From Catellatospora citrea (GTDB lineage Bacteria; Actinomycetota; Actinomycetes; Mycobacteriales; Micromonosporaceae), in the NCBI RefSeq assembly GCF_003610235.1, contig NZ_RAPR01000001.1:4030001-4094000 (forward strand): a stretch of DNA of 64,000 nucleotides, in the 5' to 3' direction. Under the pieces are notes generated by a model, which was given only the letters and a program-made list of their open reading frames with translations, was not told the DNA's origin and ran no database searches. A program made the translations under genes and the position numbers. Shown here piece by piece: positions 40,660 through 49,903 of the stretch; positions within the stretch are counted from its first letter, which is position 1; the number at the start of each line of letters is the position of its first letter.

Positions 40660-41946
40660 ATGTTGCGCGACGCCCTGCCCGCGAGGCCCGAAGCACGCCG
40701 GATGCTCGTCGGCACCCTCTTCTCGGCGCTGGGCCGGGGGTTGACGCTGCCGTTCCTGTTCATCTACCTCACCGAGGTGCGGCACCTGTCCGGCACCACG
40801 GTGGGCCTGCTCATCGGCTGGTTCGGCCTGCTCACCCTGGCCGTCTCGCCACTGTCGGGCTCGCTGATCGACCGGTTCGGCGCGCGCCGGGTGGTCATGC
40901 CCGCGCTGCTGATCGAGGCGGTCGGCGTCGGCTCCCTGGCGCTGGTCGGCAACACCTGGCAGGCAGCCGCGGCGCTGACGCTGAGCGGCCTGGGCGCCTC
41001 GACGATCTGGGCGGGCCAGAACACCATCCTCACCTCGATCACCGGGGAGCAGGAGCGCCAGCGGGTCTTCGGCCTGCAGTTCGCCCTGCTCAACCTCGGT
41101 ATCGGCATCGGCTCGGCGACCGCCGGCACGATCGTGGACACCGCCCGGCCCGGCACCTTCCAGCTGATCTACCTGCTGGACATGCTCTGCTACGCCGGAC
41201 CGTTCCTGATCCTGCTGACCATGCCCGGGGTGGGCCGGCGGCTGGTGGAGACGCCGACCCTGAACGAGAACGGCCGCAAGCGGGGCTACGCCGAGGTGCT
41301 GCGGCACAAGCCGTTCCGCCGCCTGATCATCTTCAGCGTGCTGCTCACCGTGTCCGGATACGCGCAACTGGAGGTCGGCTTCACCGGCTTCGCCACCAAG
41401 GTCGCGGGCGTCACCCCGCAGATCATCGGGTACGCCTTCACCGCCAACACCATCGTGATCGTGCTGGCTCAGCTGCTCGTCATCAGGAAGCTCCAGGGGC
41501 GCAGCCGCACCCGGGCGCTGGCCGCGGTCGGCGGCGTCTTCGGCGTCGCCTGGCTGGTGCTCGGCCTGGCCGGCTACGTCGACGGCAGCAACGCCGTGCT
41601 GAGCGCGGTGATCGTGATCCTGTTCGGCGCGATCTTCGCGGTGGGCGAGACGATGCTGTCGCCGGTCAGCCCGGCCCTGGTCAACGTGCTCGCCACGGAC
41701 GAGCTGCGTGGCCGCTACAACGCGCTCTCCTCGATGGTGTGGGGCATGTCCGCGATCGTCGCCCCGGTCAGCGCCGGGCCGCTGCTCGGCGCGGGGCTGG
41801 GCGGCGTGTGGATCGCGCTGGTCACCGCCGGCACGCTCGCCGCGTCGCTGGTGGCCCTGTCGCTGCGCAAGCTGATCACCCCGGAGCAGGACGGCCGCCT
41901 CGCCGAGCCGGCGACGCCCGCGGCTCCGGTGCCCGTCCCCGCCTGA
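40660..41946 (+). CDS. MFS transporter
   Basis: 428 aa from the ATG at 40660. Twelve hydrophobic segments are visible. The loop between helices 2 and 3 has a major-facilitator motif (GSLIDRFGARRVV). A hydrophilic central loop (VGRRLVETPTLNENGRKRGY) divides the two six-helix halves. The C-terminus is Pro/Ala-rich. Substrate unknown; this branch is usually annotated as multidrug or metabolite efflux. Confidence 0.88.
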   Translation: MLRDALPARPEARRMLVGTLFSALGRGLTLPFLFIYLTEVRHLSGTTVGLLIGWFGLLTLAVSPLSGSLIDRFGARRVVMPALLIEAVGVGSLALVGNTWQAAAALTLSGLGASTIWAGQNTILTSITGEQERQRVFGLQFALLNLGIGIGSATAGTIVDTARPGTFQLIYLLDMLCYAGPFLILLTMPGVGRRLVETPTLNENGRKRGYAEVLRHKPFRRLIIFSVLLTVSGYAQLEVGFTGFATKVAGVTPQIIGYAFTANTIVIVLAQLLVIRKLQGRSRTRALAAVGGVFGVAWLVLGLAGYVDGSNAVLSAVIVILFGAIFAVGETMLSPVSPALVNVLATDELRGRYNALSSMVWGMSAIVAPVSAGPLLGAGLGGVWIALVTAGTLAASLVALSLRKLITPEQDGRLAEPATPAAPVPVPA

Positions 41947-42018
41947 CCCCGCCCGGCGGTACGGGACGTCACACCCCGCCCCCGACCGGCGCCCCGCATG
42001 ATCGGGCAGAATGGCCTG

Positions 42019-43824
42019 ATGCGGGTACGGGCGCCGGAGCTGCGCGGACGAGGCTGGTTGAACACCGGCGGCAAGGATCTCAAGCTGGCCGACCTGCGCG
42101 GCCGGATCGTGATCCTGGACTTCTGGACCTTCTGCTGCATCAACTGCCTGCACGTGCTCGACGAGCTGCGCCCGCTGGAGCAGAAGTACGCCGACGTGCT
42201 GGTGATCATCGGGGTGCACTCGCCGAAGTTCGAGCACGAGCGCGACCCGGAGGCGCTGGCCGCAGCGGTCGAGCGCTACGGCGTGGACCACCCGGTGCTC
42301 GACGACCCGGCCATGGACATGTGGCAGCAGTACGCCGCCAAGGCCTGGCCGACGCTGTCGGTGATCGACCCCGAGGGCTACGTGGTGGCGAACATGGCCG
42401 GCGAGGGTCACGCCGAGGGGCTGAGCCGCCTGCTGGACGAGCTGATCGCCGTGCACGAGGCGAAGGGCACGCTGCACCGCGGCGACGGCCCGTTCGTGCC
42501 CCCGCCGCCGAGCGACAGCCTGCTGCGCTTCCCCGGCAAGGCGCTGCCGCTGCCCGACGGCACCCTGCTCGTCTCCGACTCGGCCCGGCACAGCCTGGCC
42601 GTGCTGGACCGGGACCTGTCCGCGGTGCTGCGGCGCGTCGGCTCGGGCCAGCGCGGCCGGGCCGACGGCGGCCCCGCTGAGGCGAGCTTCTCCGAGCCCC
42701 AGGGCCTGTGCCTGCTGCCGTCCGAGGTGGCGGCAGTGGTCGGCTACGACGTCGTCGTCGCGGACACGGTGAACCACCTGCTGCGCGGCGTACGCCTGAA
42801 CGACCTGGCCGTGACCACGGTGGCGGGCACCGGCAAGCAGTGGCGGTACAGTCTGGACGACCACTCCCACGACGCCCGCGCCATGGACCTGTCCTCGCCG
42901 TGGGACGTCGCCTGGTTCGACGGCAAGGTGATCGTGGCCATGGCGGGCACGCACACGCTGTGGTGGTTCGACCCGGTGAAGCGGACCGTCGGCCTGTACG
43001 CGGGCACCACCGTCGAGGCGCTGCGCGACGGCGCGCTGGACCAGGTGTGGATGGCCCAGCCGTCCGGCCTGTCGACCTCGCCCGACGGCAGCCGGCTGTG
43101 GCTGGCCGACTCGGAGACCAGCGCGCTGCGCTGGATCTCCGACGGCCAGATGCACACCGCGGTCGGCCAGGGCCTGTTCGACTTCGGGCACGTGGACGGC
43201 CCCGCCGACCAGGCGCTGCTGCAGCACCCGCTGGGCGTGTGCGCGCTGCCGGACGGCTCGGTGCTGATCGCCGACACGTACAACGGGGCGATCCGGCGCT
43301 GGCAGGACGGCACGGTGTCCACCGTCGACAGCGGCCTGGCCGAGCCCAGCGACGTCGTGCTCGACGCGGACGGCAGCGTGATCGTGGTCGAGTCGGCCGC
43401 GCACCGGCTGGTCCGGCTCGCGCCCGCGGCGGCGGGTCTGGTGGACGGCGGCCGGCACAAGGTCGAGCGGCCGCCGACGCCGCTGGCCGCGGGCAGCGTC
43501 ACGCTGGACGTCATCTTCACGCCCGCGCCGGGGCAGAAGCTGGACCACAGCTTCGGCGACCCGACCCGGCTGGAGGTGTCGGCCTCCCCCGCCGAGCTGC
43601 TGCTCGAAGGCGCCGGGGTGACCACCGACCTGTCCCGCAAGCTGGTCCTCAACCCGGCCGTGCCGCAGGGCGTGCTCCAGGTCGTGGCCCAGGCGGCGAC
43701 CTGCGACGCCGACGCCGAGTTCCCGGCCTGCCACCTCACCCGCCAGGACTGGGGCGTCCCCATCGTGATCACCCCCAACGCCCCCGACCGCCTCCCCCTC
43801 ATCCTCCGCGGCCTCGACGCCTGA
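42019..43824 (+). CDS. Thioredoxin-like protein with NHL repeats
   Basis: 601 aa from the ATG at 42019; an ATG at 41998 is possible. Residues about 1-145 are a thioredoxin/TlpA-like domain with the redox pair in FCCINCLHVLDEL (Cys 40 and 43). Residues about 165-470 form an NHL beta-propeller of roughly six blades (for example HPLGVCALPDGSVLIADTYN). The C-terminal 120 residues are beta-rich with two Cys. No signal peptide is seen. The architecture matches the NHLRC2-like family found from bacteria to animals. The physiological role in bacteria is not established. Confidence 0.9.
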   Translation: MRVRAPELRGRGWLNTGGKDLKLADLRGRIVILDFWTFCCINCLHVLDELRPLEQKYADVLVIIGVHSPKFEHERDPEALAAAVERYGVDHPVLDDPAMDMWQQYAAKAWPTLSVIDPEGYVVANMAGEGHAEGLSRLLDELIAVHEAKGTLHRGDGPFVPPPPSDSLLRFPGKALPLPDGTLLVSDSARHSLAVLDRDLSAVLRRVGSGQRGRADGGPAEASFSEPQGLCLLPSEVAAVVGYDVVVADTVNHLLRGVRLNDLAVTTVAGTGKQWRYSLDDHSHDARAMDLSSPWDVAWFDGKVIVAMAGTHTLWWFDPVKRTVGLYAGTTVEALRDGALDQVWMAQPSGLSTSPDGSRLWLADSETSALRWISDGQMHTAVGQGLFDFGHVDGPADQALLQHPLGVCALPDGSVLIADTYNGAIRRWQDGTVSTVDSGLAEPSDVVLDADGSVIVVESAAHRLVRLAPAAAGLVDGGRHKVERPPTPLAAGSVTLDVIFTPAPGQKLDHSFGDPTRLEVSASPAELLLEGAGVTTDLSRKLVLNPAVPQGVLQVVAQAATCDADAEFPACHLTRQDWGVPIVITPNAPDRLPLILRGLDA

Positions 43825-43841
43825 CCGCCCCGAGTCGGTGG

Positions 43842-43904
43842 CGCAACTCTTAAAGAGTCGTGCCTTCCGATGCCCGCCGAAACCGCGACTCTTTAAGAGT
43901 TGCG
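43842..43904. repeat. Hairpin repeat, family A (copy 1)
   Basis: CGCAACTCTTAAAGAGTCG (43842-43860) pairs perfectly with CGACTCTTTAAGAGTTGCG (43886-43904). It lies between convergent genes. Other copies are at 46866-46928 and 61808-61870. Confidence 0.8.
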
Positions 43905-43922
43905 GCAGGTGGGAGGTGTGGG

Positions 43923-44657
43923 TCAGAAAAGAAAAGGGCGCAGCGGGACGTCGGCGTATTGGAGGGCTTCGCGGACGGCGCGGGCCAGGGCTACCGCGCC
44001 GGGGGTGTCGCCGTGCAGGCAGATGGAGTCCACCGCGTGCGGGAGCACGGTGCCGTCCAGTGCGATGACGCGCTGGTCCACCGCCATCAGCAGCGCGCGG
44101 GCCACCACCTCCTCCTGGTCGGTGATGACCGCGCCGGGCTTGCTGCGCGGGAGCAGGGTGGCGTCGGCCCGGTAGGCGCGATCGGCGAAGCCCTCGGCGT
44201 AGACCGGCACGACCGCGTCCCCGGCCGCCGTCGCGAGCGGTGAGCCGGGCGCGCACAGCACCGGCAGCCCGGTGGCCTGCGCCGCCTCGACGATCGCGTC
44301 GATGTGCGCGGTCGCGTGGTAGAGCGCGCCGTGCGGTTTGAGGTATCGCACCCGGGCGCCCTCGGCCGCGGCCAGCGCCTGCAGCGCCCCGACCTGGTAG
44401 ATGATCTCGTCGCGGAGCTGGTCGAGCTCGTACTCGATGAATCTGCGGCCGAAGCCGGCCAGGTCGCGGTAGCCGACCTGCGCACCCACGGCCACCCCCT
44501 GCCGGGCGGCCAGCTCGCAGGTGCGGCGCATCGTCGCGGCGTCCCCGGCGTGGAAGCCGCAGGCGACGTTGGCGCTGGTCACCACGTCGAGGAGGGCCTC
44601 GTCGTCACCGAGCTCCCAGCGGCCGAAACCCTCACCGAGATCAGCGTTGAGATCCAT
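43923..44657 (-). CDS. pxpA: 5-oxoprolinase subunit A (LamB/YcsF family)
   Basis: 244 aa from the ATG at 44657. Family motifs are clear: MDLNADLGEGFG, ANVACGFHAGD, VGYRDLAGFGRR, YLKPHGALYH and CLHGDTPGAV. With PxpB and PxpC it forms the ATP-dependent 5-oxoprolinase that opens pyroglutamate to glutamate in the cytoplasm. It is the last gene of the pxpB-pxpC-pxpA operon, and its start overlaps the end of pxpC by 17 bp. Confidence 0.93.
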   Translation of the reverse strand: MDLNADLGEGFGRWELGDDEALLDVVTSANVACGFHAGDAATMRRTCELAARQGVAVGAQVGYRDLAGFGRRFIEYELDQLRDEIIYQVGALQALAAAEGARVRYLKPHGALYHATAHIDAIVEAAQATGLPVLCAPGSPLATAAGDAVVPVYAEGFADRAYRADATLLPRSKPGAVITDQEEVVARALLMAVDQRVIALDGTVLPHAVDSICLHGDTPGAVALARAVREALQYADVPLRPFLF

Positions 44658-45495
44658 GGAAGAACACCCTAGTGCCTGGACGCGCCTGCGCGAGCAGCCC
44701 GAGATCGGCCGGGTGGACCACCCCGACGACCGGGTAACCGCCGGTGGTCGGGTGGTCGGCGAGGAACACCAGCGGCCGCCCGTCGCCGGGCACCTGGATC
44801 GCCCCGGCCAGCAGCCCTTCGCTGGGCAGTTCGCCGGAGACGGCCCGGTCCAGCGGCGGCCCGTCCAGCCGCACCCCGATCCGGTCGCCCTGGCCCGCCG
44901 TGTACGCCTGTCGCAGCAGCTCGCCAGGGTCGGTGAACCAGTCGTCGCGCGGCCCGAGCCGCACCCGCAGCCGGATCTCCGCTCCCGGCGCGCTCGCCGG
45001 CACGAAGTCGACCCGGTGCTCCGGTCCGCTGCCGTCACACCGTGCCCCGACCGGCAGGACCCGACCGGACCGCAGCGGATCGGGGCCGATGCCGGAGAGG
45101 GTGTCGGTGCTGCGGGAGCCGAGCACCGCCGGGACCGCGACACCACCGGACACGGCGAGGTAGCTGCGGATGCCGTGACGCGGGAGTCCGATCTCCAGGC
45201 GTGCGCCCGACGGCAGCCCGAACGCGACCCCGTAGGGCGCCGGGCGGCCGTCGACCGACAGCGGCGCGGGCGCGCCGGTGAGCGCGCACCAGACGGACGT
45301 ATGGGCCCGCAGGCTCGCCCCGCCGTAGGTGAACTCGATCCCGGCGTCGCCCTCCGGGTTGCCGACGAGCCGGTTGGCCAGCCGCAGCGCCGCGCCGTCG
45401 AGCGCACCGGACCGGGACACCCCGAGCTCGGCGTATCCGACCCGGCCCAGGTCCTGCACGGTCGCCAGCGGGCCGGGCACCAGCACCTCAAGCAT
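44641..45495 (-). CDS. pxpC: 5-oxoprolinase subunit C (biotin-dependent carboxylase-like, KipA family)
   Basis: 284 aa. Motifs include VQDLGRVGYAELGVSRSGALD, LANRLVGNPEGDAGIEFTYGG and YLAVSGGVAVPAVLGSRSTD. Near the end is FLADHPTTGGYPVVGVV. This is the KipA/PxpC fold. The start overlaps pxpB by 8 bp and the end overlaps pxpA by 17 bp, so the three proteins are made together. Confidence 0.93.
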   Translation of the reverse strand: MLEVLVPGPLATVQDLGRVGYAELGVSRSGALDGAALRLANRLVGNPEGDAGIEFTYGGASLRAHTSVWCALTGAPAPLSVDGRPAPYGVAFGLPSGARLEIGLPRHGIRSYLAVSGGVAVPAVLGSRSTDTLSGIGPDPLRSGRVLPVGARCDGSGPEHRVDFVPASAPGAEIRLRVRLGPRDDWFTDPGELLRQAYTAGQGDRIGVRLDGPPLDRAVSGELPSEGLLAGAIQVPGDGRPLVFLADHPTTGGYPVVGVVHPADLGLLAQARPGTRVFFHGSQR

Positions 45496-46066
45496 CGGTG
45501 AACCTCACCAGCGTGCCCGGCGCGAGCAGCGCGGGCGGCTCCCGGTCGAGGTCGAACAGGACCGCGTCGGTGCGGCCGACCAGCTGCCAGCCGCCGGGCG
45601 AGCTGCGCGGATAGATTCCGGCGTACGGCCCCGCGAGCGCGACGGATCCCGCCGGCACCCGGGTTCGCGGGCTGGCCAGCCGGGGAAGCCAGCGCCGCTC
45701 GGGCAGCCCGGTCAGGTAGCCGAAGCCGGGTGCGAACCCGCAGAACGCGACCGTGAAGACGGTCTCCCGGAGCACCCGGGCCGGGTCGGTCTGCCAGGCC
45801 GCCGCGACGGCGTCGTGGTCGGGCCCGTCCCAGTGCACCGGGACGTCCACCTGCTGCGGCGGCGCCGGCGGTGCGGCGGCGGGCGCGAGCTCGGCCCAGC
45901 GCGGCTCGCCCCGCACCCCGCGCAGCAGCACCGTGCGGGCCGCGGGCACGATCTCCTCGCAGCTCAGCGCGCCGCGCTCGCGGGCCGCCCGCAGGGCGCG
46001 GAACCACGCCGCCGGGTCGTCGACCTCCAGCAGCAGGCCGTCCCAGCCGTACCTCCGGACCAGCAC
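45488..46066 (-). CDS. pxpB: 5-oxoprolinase subunit B (KipI family)
   Basis: 192 aa from the GTG at 46066; there is no ribosome binding site, so a leaderless start is possible. Motifs are HWDGPDHDAVAAAW, FTVAFCGFAPGFGYLTGLP, PRTRVPAGSVALAGPYAGIYP and PGGWQLVGRTD. It is somewhat shorter than usual at the N-terminus. It is the first gene of the pxpBCA operon and is divergent from the haemolysin III gene. A dyad lies in the 71-bp gap. Confidence 0.9.
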   Translation of the reverse strand: MLVRRYGWDGLLLEVDDPAAWFRALRAARERGALSCEEIVPAARTVLLRGVRGEPRWAELAPAAAPPAPPQQVDVPVHWDGPDHDAVAAAWQTDPARVLRETVFTVAFCGFAPGFGYLTGLPERRWLPRLASPRTRVPAGSVALAGPYAGIYPRSSPGGWQLVGRTDAVLFDLDREPPALLAPGTLVRFTDA

Positions 46067-46095
46067 GACGCAGATGTTACCGGCCTCACCCCCGG

Positions 46096-46130
46096 AGGCT
46101 ACGCACCAGTAACCTACGGTGCCGTAGCCT
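46096..46130. promoter_or_regulatory. Nested operator-like dyads in the pxpB / haemolysin III gap
   Basis: The outer arms AGGCTACGCACC and GGTGCCGTAGCCT pair with one bulge. Inside the right half is a perfect 14-bp palindrome, CTACGG-TG-CCGTAG (46114-46127). The palindrome lies 10 bp before the haemolysin III start and would cover its promoter. A TetR-family repressor is a reasonable guess. Confidence 0.55.
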
Positions 46131-46137
46131 AGGGGGC

Positions 46138-46818
46138 ATGACTGGCACGGCCACTCCGCAACGTCTGCGCCCCGTCGACATCGGCAAGCCGCGGATGCGC
46201 GGCTGGCTGCATGCGTACGCCTTCTTCGTCGCCCTGGTCTGCGGCGTCGTCCTGGTGTCCATCGCCGCGTTCCGGCCCGGCAGCACGCCCGTGATCAGCG
46301 TGGCGGTCTACAGCCTCACGGTGTGCGGGCTGTTCGGCGTCAGCGGGCTCTACCACCGTCGGGTCTGGAGCGAACGCGGCTACCAGACGATGCGACGGCT
46401 CGACCACGCCATGATCTTCATCTTCATCGCCGGCACGTACACCCCGTTCTGCCTGCTCCTGCTGCCGTCCGGGAAGGCGGCGCTGCTGCTGGGACTGGTC
46501 TGGGCGGGTGCGCTGGGCGGCGCGGCGATGTCGCTGATCTGGCCGCACGCGCCGCGCTGGGTGTCCGCGCCGCTCTACCTCGCCCTGGGCTGGGTCGCGG
46601 TGGCGGTGCTGCCCGACATCCTGCACAACGGCGGCGTCACCGCGCTGGTCCTGCTCCTGGCCGGCGGCGCGGCGTACAGCGTCGGCGCCGTCTTCTACGC
46701 GCTCCGCCGCCCCAATCCCTGGCCCACCGTCTTCGGCCACCACGAGTTCTTCCACGCCTGCACCCTGGTCGCCGCCATCTGCCACCACATCGCCATCTAC
46801 TTCGCCCTCTTCGCCTGA
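46138..46818 (+). CDS. Haemolysin III family membrane protein (PAQR-like)
   Basis: 226 aa from the ATG at 46138 after AGGGGGC. Seven hydrophobic helices are predicted. The conserved metal-site residues of the PAQR/HlyIII family are present: LYHRRVWSERGYQTMRRLDHAMIF supplies the first His and Asp, and GHHEFFHACT the C-terminal His pair. Family members are linked to membrane lipid homeostasis and, in animals, ceramidase-like activity. It is divergent from pxpBCA. Confidence 0.9.
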   Translation: MTGTATPQRLRPVDIGKPRMRGWLHAYAFFVALVCGVVLVSIAAFRPGSTPVISVAVYSLTVCGLFGVSGLYHRRVWSERGYQTMRRLDHAMIFIFIAGTYTPFCLLLLPSGKAALLLGLVWAGALGGAAMSLIWPHAPRWVSAPLYLALGWVAVAVLPDILHNGGVTALVLLLAGGAAYSVGAVFYALRRPNPWPTVFGHHEFFHACTLVAAICHHIAIYFALFA

Positions 46819-46865
46819 CCCCACCCGCCACACCGCCCGGCCGCGCCGGCGCGCCTCCACGCTGC

Positions 46866-46928
46866 CGCAACTTTTAAAGAGTCGCGGCCTCAGGAGCCGG
46901 GTGAAGGCGCGACTCTTTAAGAGTTGCG
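46866..46928. repeat. Hairpin repeat, family A (copy 2)
   Basis: CGCAACTTTTAAAGAGTCG (46866-46884) pairs with CGACTCTTTAAGAGTTGCG (46910-46928) with one G-T wobble, and the stem extends inward by two more pairs. Again it lies between convergent genes. Confidence 0.8.
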
Positions 46929-46974
46929 CCAGGAGCGCGGCGCGCGGTGGGTGGCGCGCGGTGCGTGGGCAGGG

Positions 46975-47496
46975 TTAGGCGCGGGCGGTGTGGGCGGCGA
47001 CGAGTTTGGCGGTGTCGGTGTCGGGCCAGTCGGCTTCGGGCTGGTGGACGGCTATGCCGCAGGTGCGCAGGCCGTCGGAGTCGACCTCGCCGCCGCCCGT
47101 GTCTAGCTGCTCGGAGAGCTGGGAGATGGTCGGGTTGTGCCCGATGACCAGGACCGTGCGGAACTCGGGTTCCACGGACCGGATGAGGGCGAGCAGTTCG
47201 CCGGGCGCGCCCTCGTACAGCGAACGCTCGTAGCGGACCACCGGCGACCCTGCGCCGGCCAGCGCGACCGCGACCCCGTGCCAGGTCTGCCGGGTGCGCC
47301 GGGCCGGTGAGCAGAGCACGAGGTCGGGCACGTAGCCGTGGTTGACCAGCCAGGCGCCGGCCGCGGCGGCGTCGGCGTGCCCGCGGTCGGTGAGCGGGCG
47401 ATCGGTGTCGGACAAGCCGGCCGGGCGGTCGGCCTTGGCGTGACGCAGCAGCACCAGAGTGCGTGGGCGCGTTGCGGCGCCGGTCAGCGGAGCCAT
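46975..47496 (-). CDS. SixA-type histidine phosphatase
   Basis: 173 aa from the ATG at 47496. The catalytic RHG-variant is VLLRHAKAD (Arg 18, His 19), and the second His is in VLVIGHNPTISQL. The short length and lack of other domains match SixA proteins, which dephosphorylate phosphohistidine on phosphotransfer proteins; general phosphatase activity is also possible. It is convergent with the haemolysin III gene. Confidence 0.88.
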   Translation of the reverse strand: MAPLTGAATRPRTLVLLRHAKADRPAGLSDTDRPLTDRGHADAAAAGAWLVNHGYVPDLVLCSPARRTRQTWHGVAVALAGAGSPVVRYERSLYEGAPGELLALIRSVEPEFRTVLVIGHNPTISQLSEQLDTGGGEVDSDGLRTCGIAVHQPEADWPDTDTAKLVAAHTARA

Positions 47497-47578
47497 GTGC
47501 CCAGCTTGCCGCAAGCGGCCCGGTTGCGCATCCCAACTTCGGCGATAACAGCCCGGCACCCGGCCGACCCGCGCACGG

Positions 47579-47623
47579 GAACGGCGCCCCCGCACGCTTG
47601 CCGCGTGGCGAGGGGCGCCGTTC
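47579..47623 (-). terminator. Hairpin terminator of the acyl-CoA dehydrogenase gene
   Basis: GAACGGCGCCCC (47579-47590) pairs perfectly with GGGGCGCCGTTC (47612-47623), 51 bp beyond the stop of the leftward gene. Confidence 0.65.
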
Positions 47624-47674
47624 ACCTATTCGTGGGATGGGTGCAGGGTGCGGCCGGAGCCGCGCCCCGTGGGG

Positions 47675-49510
47675 TCAGAAGGAGGCCTCGTCCAGGTCCA
47701 TCGCGTCGAGCGTGGCCAGCTCGACGATGCGCCGGTCGGAGCCCAGCCGCGGCAGCACTTCGCGCGAGAAGAAGCGCGCGGTGGCCACGACACCGGTGTA
47801 GAACGCCTGGTCGGTGCCCGGCTCGCCGGACAGCTTGCGCAGCGCGACCTCGGCGCGGCGCAGCAGCAGCCAGCCGACGACCAGGTCGCCGACGGCGAGC
47901 AGCAGGCGGCGGGAGTGCAGGCCGACCTTGTACAGCGAGCGCGGGTCGTCGCCCTGCGACTCGGCCAGCCAGCCGGTGAAGGTGCCCAGCATGGCCTGCA
48001 CGTCGCCGAGCGCGGCGGCCAGCGACGCGCGCTCCTCCTTGAGCTGGCCGTTGCCGGACTCGTTGGTGAGGAACTCCTGGATCTCGCCGGCGACCGACAT
48101 CAGGGCCCGGCCGTTGTCCCGCACGATCTTGCGGAATACCAGGTCGAGGCTCTGGATCGCGGTGGTGCCCTCGTACAGGGAGTCGATCTTCGCGTCGCGG
48201 ACGTACTGCTCCAGCGGGTAGTCCTGCAGGAAGCCGGAGCCGCCGAAGGTCTGCAGCGACTCGGAGCCGAGCAGCTCGAACGCGCGCTCGGAGCCGCAGC
48301 CCTTGACCAGCGGCAGCAGGAAGTCGTTGATCGCCGCGGCCCGCTTGGCGGCCTTCTCGTCGCCCGCGGCGGTGGCCATGGCGACCCGGTCCTGCCAGTA
48401 CGCGGTGTACGCGACCAGGGCACGCAGGCCCTCGGCGTACGACTTCTGCAGCAGCAGCGAGCGGCGCACGTCCGGGTGGTTGGTGATGGCGACCCGCGGC
48501 GCGGTCTTGTCGGTCATCTTCAGCAGGTCGGCGCCCTGCACCCGCTCCTTGGCGTAGGCCAGCGCGTTGAGGTAGCCGGTCGACAGCGTCGCGATGGCCT
48601 TCGTGCCGACCATCATCCGGGCGTTCTCGATGATCAGGAACATCTGCCGGATGCCCTCGTGCACCTCGCCGACGAGCCAGCCCTGGGCGGGGATGCCGTG
48701 GCCACCGAAAGTCACCTCGCAGGTCGTGGAGACCTTGATGCCCATCTTGTGCTCGACGTTGGTGACGAAGACGCCGTTGCGCTCACCCAGCTCGCCGCTC
48801 TCGGCGTCGAAGTGGAACTTCGGCACCACGAACAGCGACAGGCCCTTGGTGCCCGCAGCGTGGCCCTCGGGGCGGGCCAGCACGTAGTGGATGATGTTGT
48901 CGGACATGTCGTGCTCGGCCGAGGTGATGAAGCGCTTCACGCCCTCGATGTGCCAGGAGCCGTCCTCCTGCTTGACCGCCTTGGTGCGGCCCGCGCCCAC
49001 GTCCGAGCCCGCGTCGGGCTCGGTGAGCACCATCGTCGAGCCCCACTTCTTGTCGACGAACAGCTCGGCCCACTTCTTCTGCTCGTCGGTGCCCTCCAGG
49101 AAGAGCACGTGCGCGAACGACGGGCCGGAGCCGAACATCCAGACCGGCGCGTTCGAGCCCAGCACCAGCTCGGCGAACGCCCAGGTCAGGGTGCGCGGGG
49201 CGGAGCTGCCGCCGAGGGCGGGCGGCAGGTCCAGGCGCCAGAACTCCGAGTCCATCCAGGTCTTGAAGGACTGCTTGAAGCTCTCCGGCATGGCCACGGT
49301 GTAGTTCGCCGGGTCGTAGACCGGCGGGTTGCGGTCGGCGTCGGCGTAGCTCGCGGCCAGGTCGACGCGGGCCATGCGATCGATCTCACTCAGCACGCTG
49401 CGCGCGGTGTCCGCGTCGATGTCGGCGAAGTGTCCCTCGCCGAAGGGCGTGTCGAAGACCTCGAACAGGTTGAACTCAAGATCCCGCAAGTTGCTCTGGT
49501 AGTGGCTCAT
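47675..49510 (-). CDS. Long-form acyl-CoA dehydrogenase
   Basis: 611 aa from the ATG at 49510 after GGGAAGA. Its length is well above the usual 380 and matches the FadE5-like long form with an extra C-terminal helical domain. The FAD-binding region has [20 protein letters not shown] and [13 protein letters not shown]. The C-terminal part has [21 protein letters not shown] and [14 protein letters not shown] with the likely catalytic Glu. It should catalyse the first step of beta-oxidation with broad chain-length range. Two TTACT-type palindromes upstream (49535-49573) suggest repression by a fatty-acid-responsive TetR protein. Confidence 0.93.
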   Translation of the reverse strand: MSHYQSNLRDLEFNLFEVFDTPFGEGHFADIDADTARSVLSEIDRMARVDLAASYADADRNPPVYDPANYTVAMPESFKQSFKTWMDSEFWRLDLPPALGGSSAPRTLTWAFAELVLGSNAPVWMFGSGPSFAHVLFLEGTDEQKKWAELFVDKKWGSTMVLTEPDAGSDVGAGRTKAVKQEDGSWHIEGVKRFITSAEHDMSDNIIHYVLARPEGHAAGTKGLSLFVVPKFHFDAESGELGERNGVFVTNVEHKMGIKVSTTCEVTFGGHGIPAQGWLVGEVHEGIRQMFLIIENARMMVGTKAIATLSTGYLNALAYAKERVQGADLLKMTDKTAPRVAITNHPDVRRSLLLQKSYAEGLRALVAYTAYWQDRVAMATAAGDEKAAKRAAAINDFLLPLVKGCGSERAFELLGSESLQTFGGSGFLQDYPLEQYVRDAKIDSLYEGTTAIQSLDLVFRKIVRDNGRALMSVAGEIQEFLTNESGNGQLKEERASLAAALGDVQAMLGTFTGWLAESQGDDPRSLYKVGLHSRRLLLAVGDLVVGWLLLRRAEVALRKLSGEPGTDQAFYTGVVATARFFSREVLPRLGSDRRIVELATLDAMDLDEASF

Positions 49511-49534
49511 TCTTCCCGCCCTCAGCGCATTCAG

Positions 49535-49573
49535 TTACCGGCCAGTAAGTCCGACTGTATTACTCGTCAGTAA
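49535..49573. promoter_or_regulatory. Pair of TetR-like palindromes before the acyl-CoA dehydrogenase
   Basis: TTACCGGCCAGTAA (49535-49548) and TTACTCGTCAGTAA (49560-49573) share the form TTAC-N6-GTAA. Their centres are 25 bp apart, and the nearer one begins 24 bp upstream of the start codon. A similar site lies at 2003-2017. Confidence 0.6.
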
Positions 49574-49768
49574 CCATCGGCAAGCGAACTGCTGAGAAGT
49601 TCACATCACACCCGGGTGAAATCTCCCGGCCAGGCCCAGACGGACATAGTCCTCAAAACGGACATAAGCAAGTCACCACACCGCGTGGCGCAACCTTTCC
49701 GCATCGACGTCGTTCTTCCGGGTGACGCGCGGGCACCCTCGCCCCGCCCGCCACAGGGGAGGAAGAAG

Positions 49769-49903
49769 ATGATCGAGAACCTGCGCAAGCTGATGTTCGA
49801 GCCGCGCTACCCGGTCCGCTACATCGGCCGCCACCGGGCGCCGAGCGCGCTGCCCACGCTGACCCTCGCGGTCCGCCGCAGCCGGTCCACCTCGGTCGCC
49901 TAG
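49769..49903 (+). CDS. Small basic protein, 44 aa
   Basis: The ATG at 49769 has a strong GGGAGGAAGAAG leader. The protein reads MIENLRKLMFEPRYPVRYIG and continues with RHRAPSALPTLTLAVRRS, so it is basic, with no membrane helix. The stop TAG shares the tetranucleotide CTAG with the stop of the convergent phosphatase gene. No family recognised. The strong ribosome binding site is the main support. Confidence 0.55.
   Translation: MIENLRKLMFEPRYPVRYIGRHRAPSALPTLTLAVRRSRSTSVA

Noticed and set aside
40615..44256. A 1213-codon open frame on the minus strand
   Set aside because: It is antisense to the MFS and NHL genes, rich in His, Arg, Gln and Gly as expected from reading GC-rich genes backwards, and has no recognisable domain.
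43923..46066. A urea amidolyase or Kip sporulation-inhibitor locus
   Set aside because: The three subunits are in the order and with the motifs of the 5-oxoprolinase complex, so pxpBCA is the better call.
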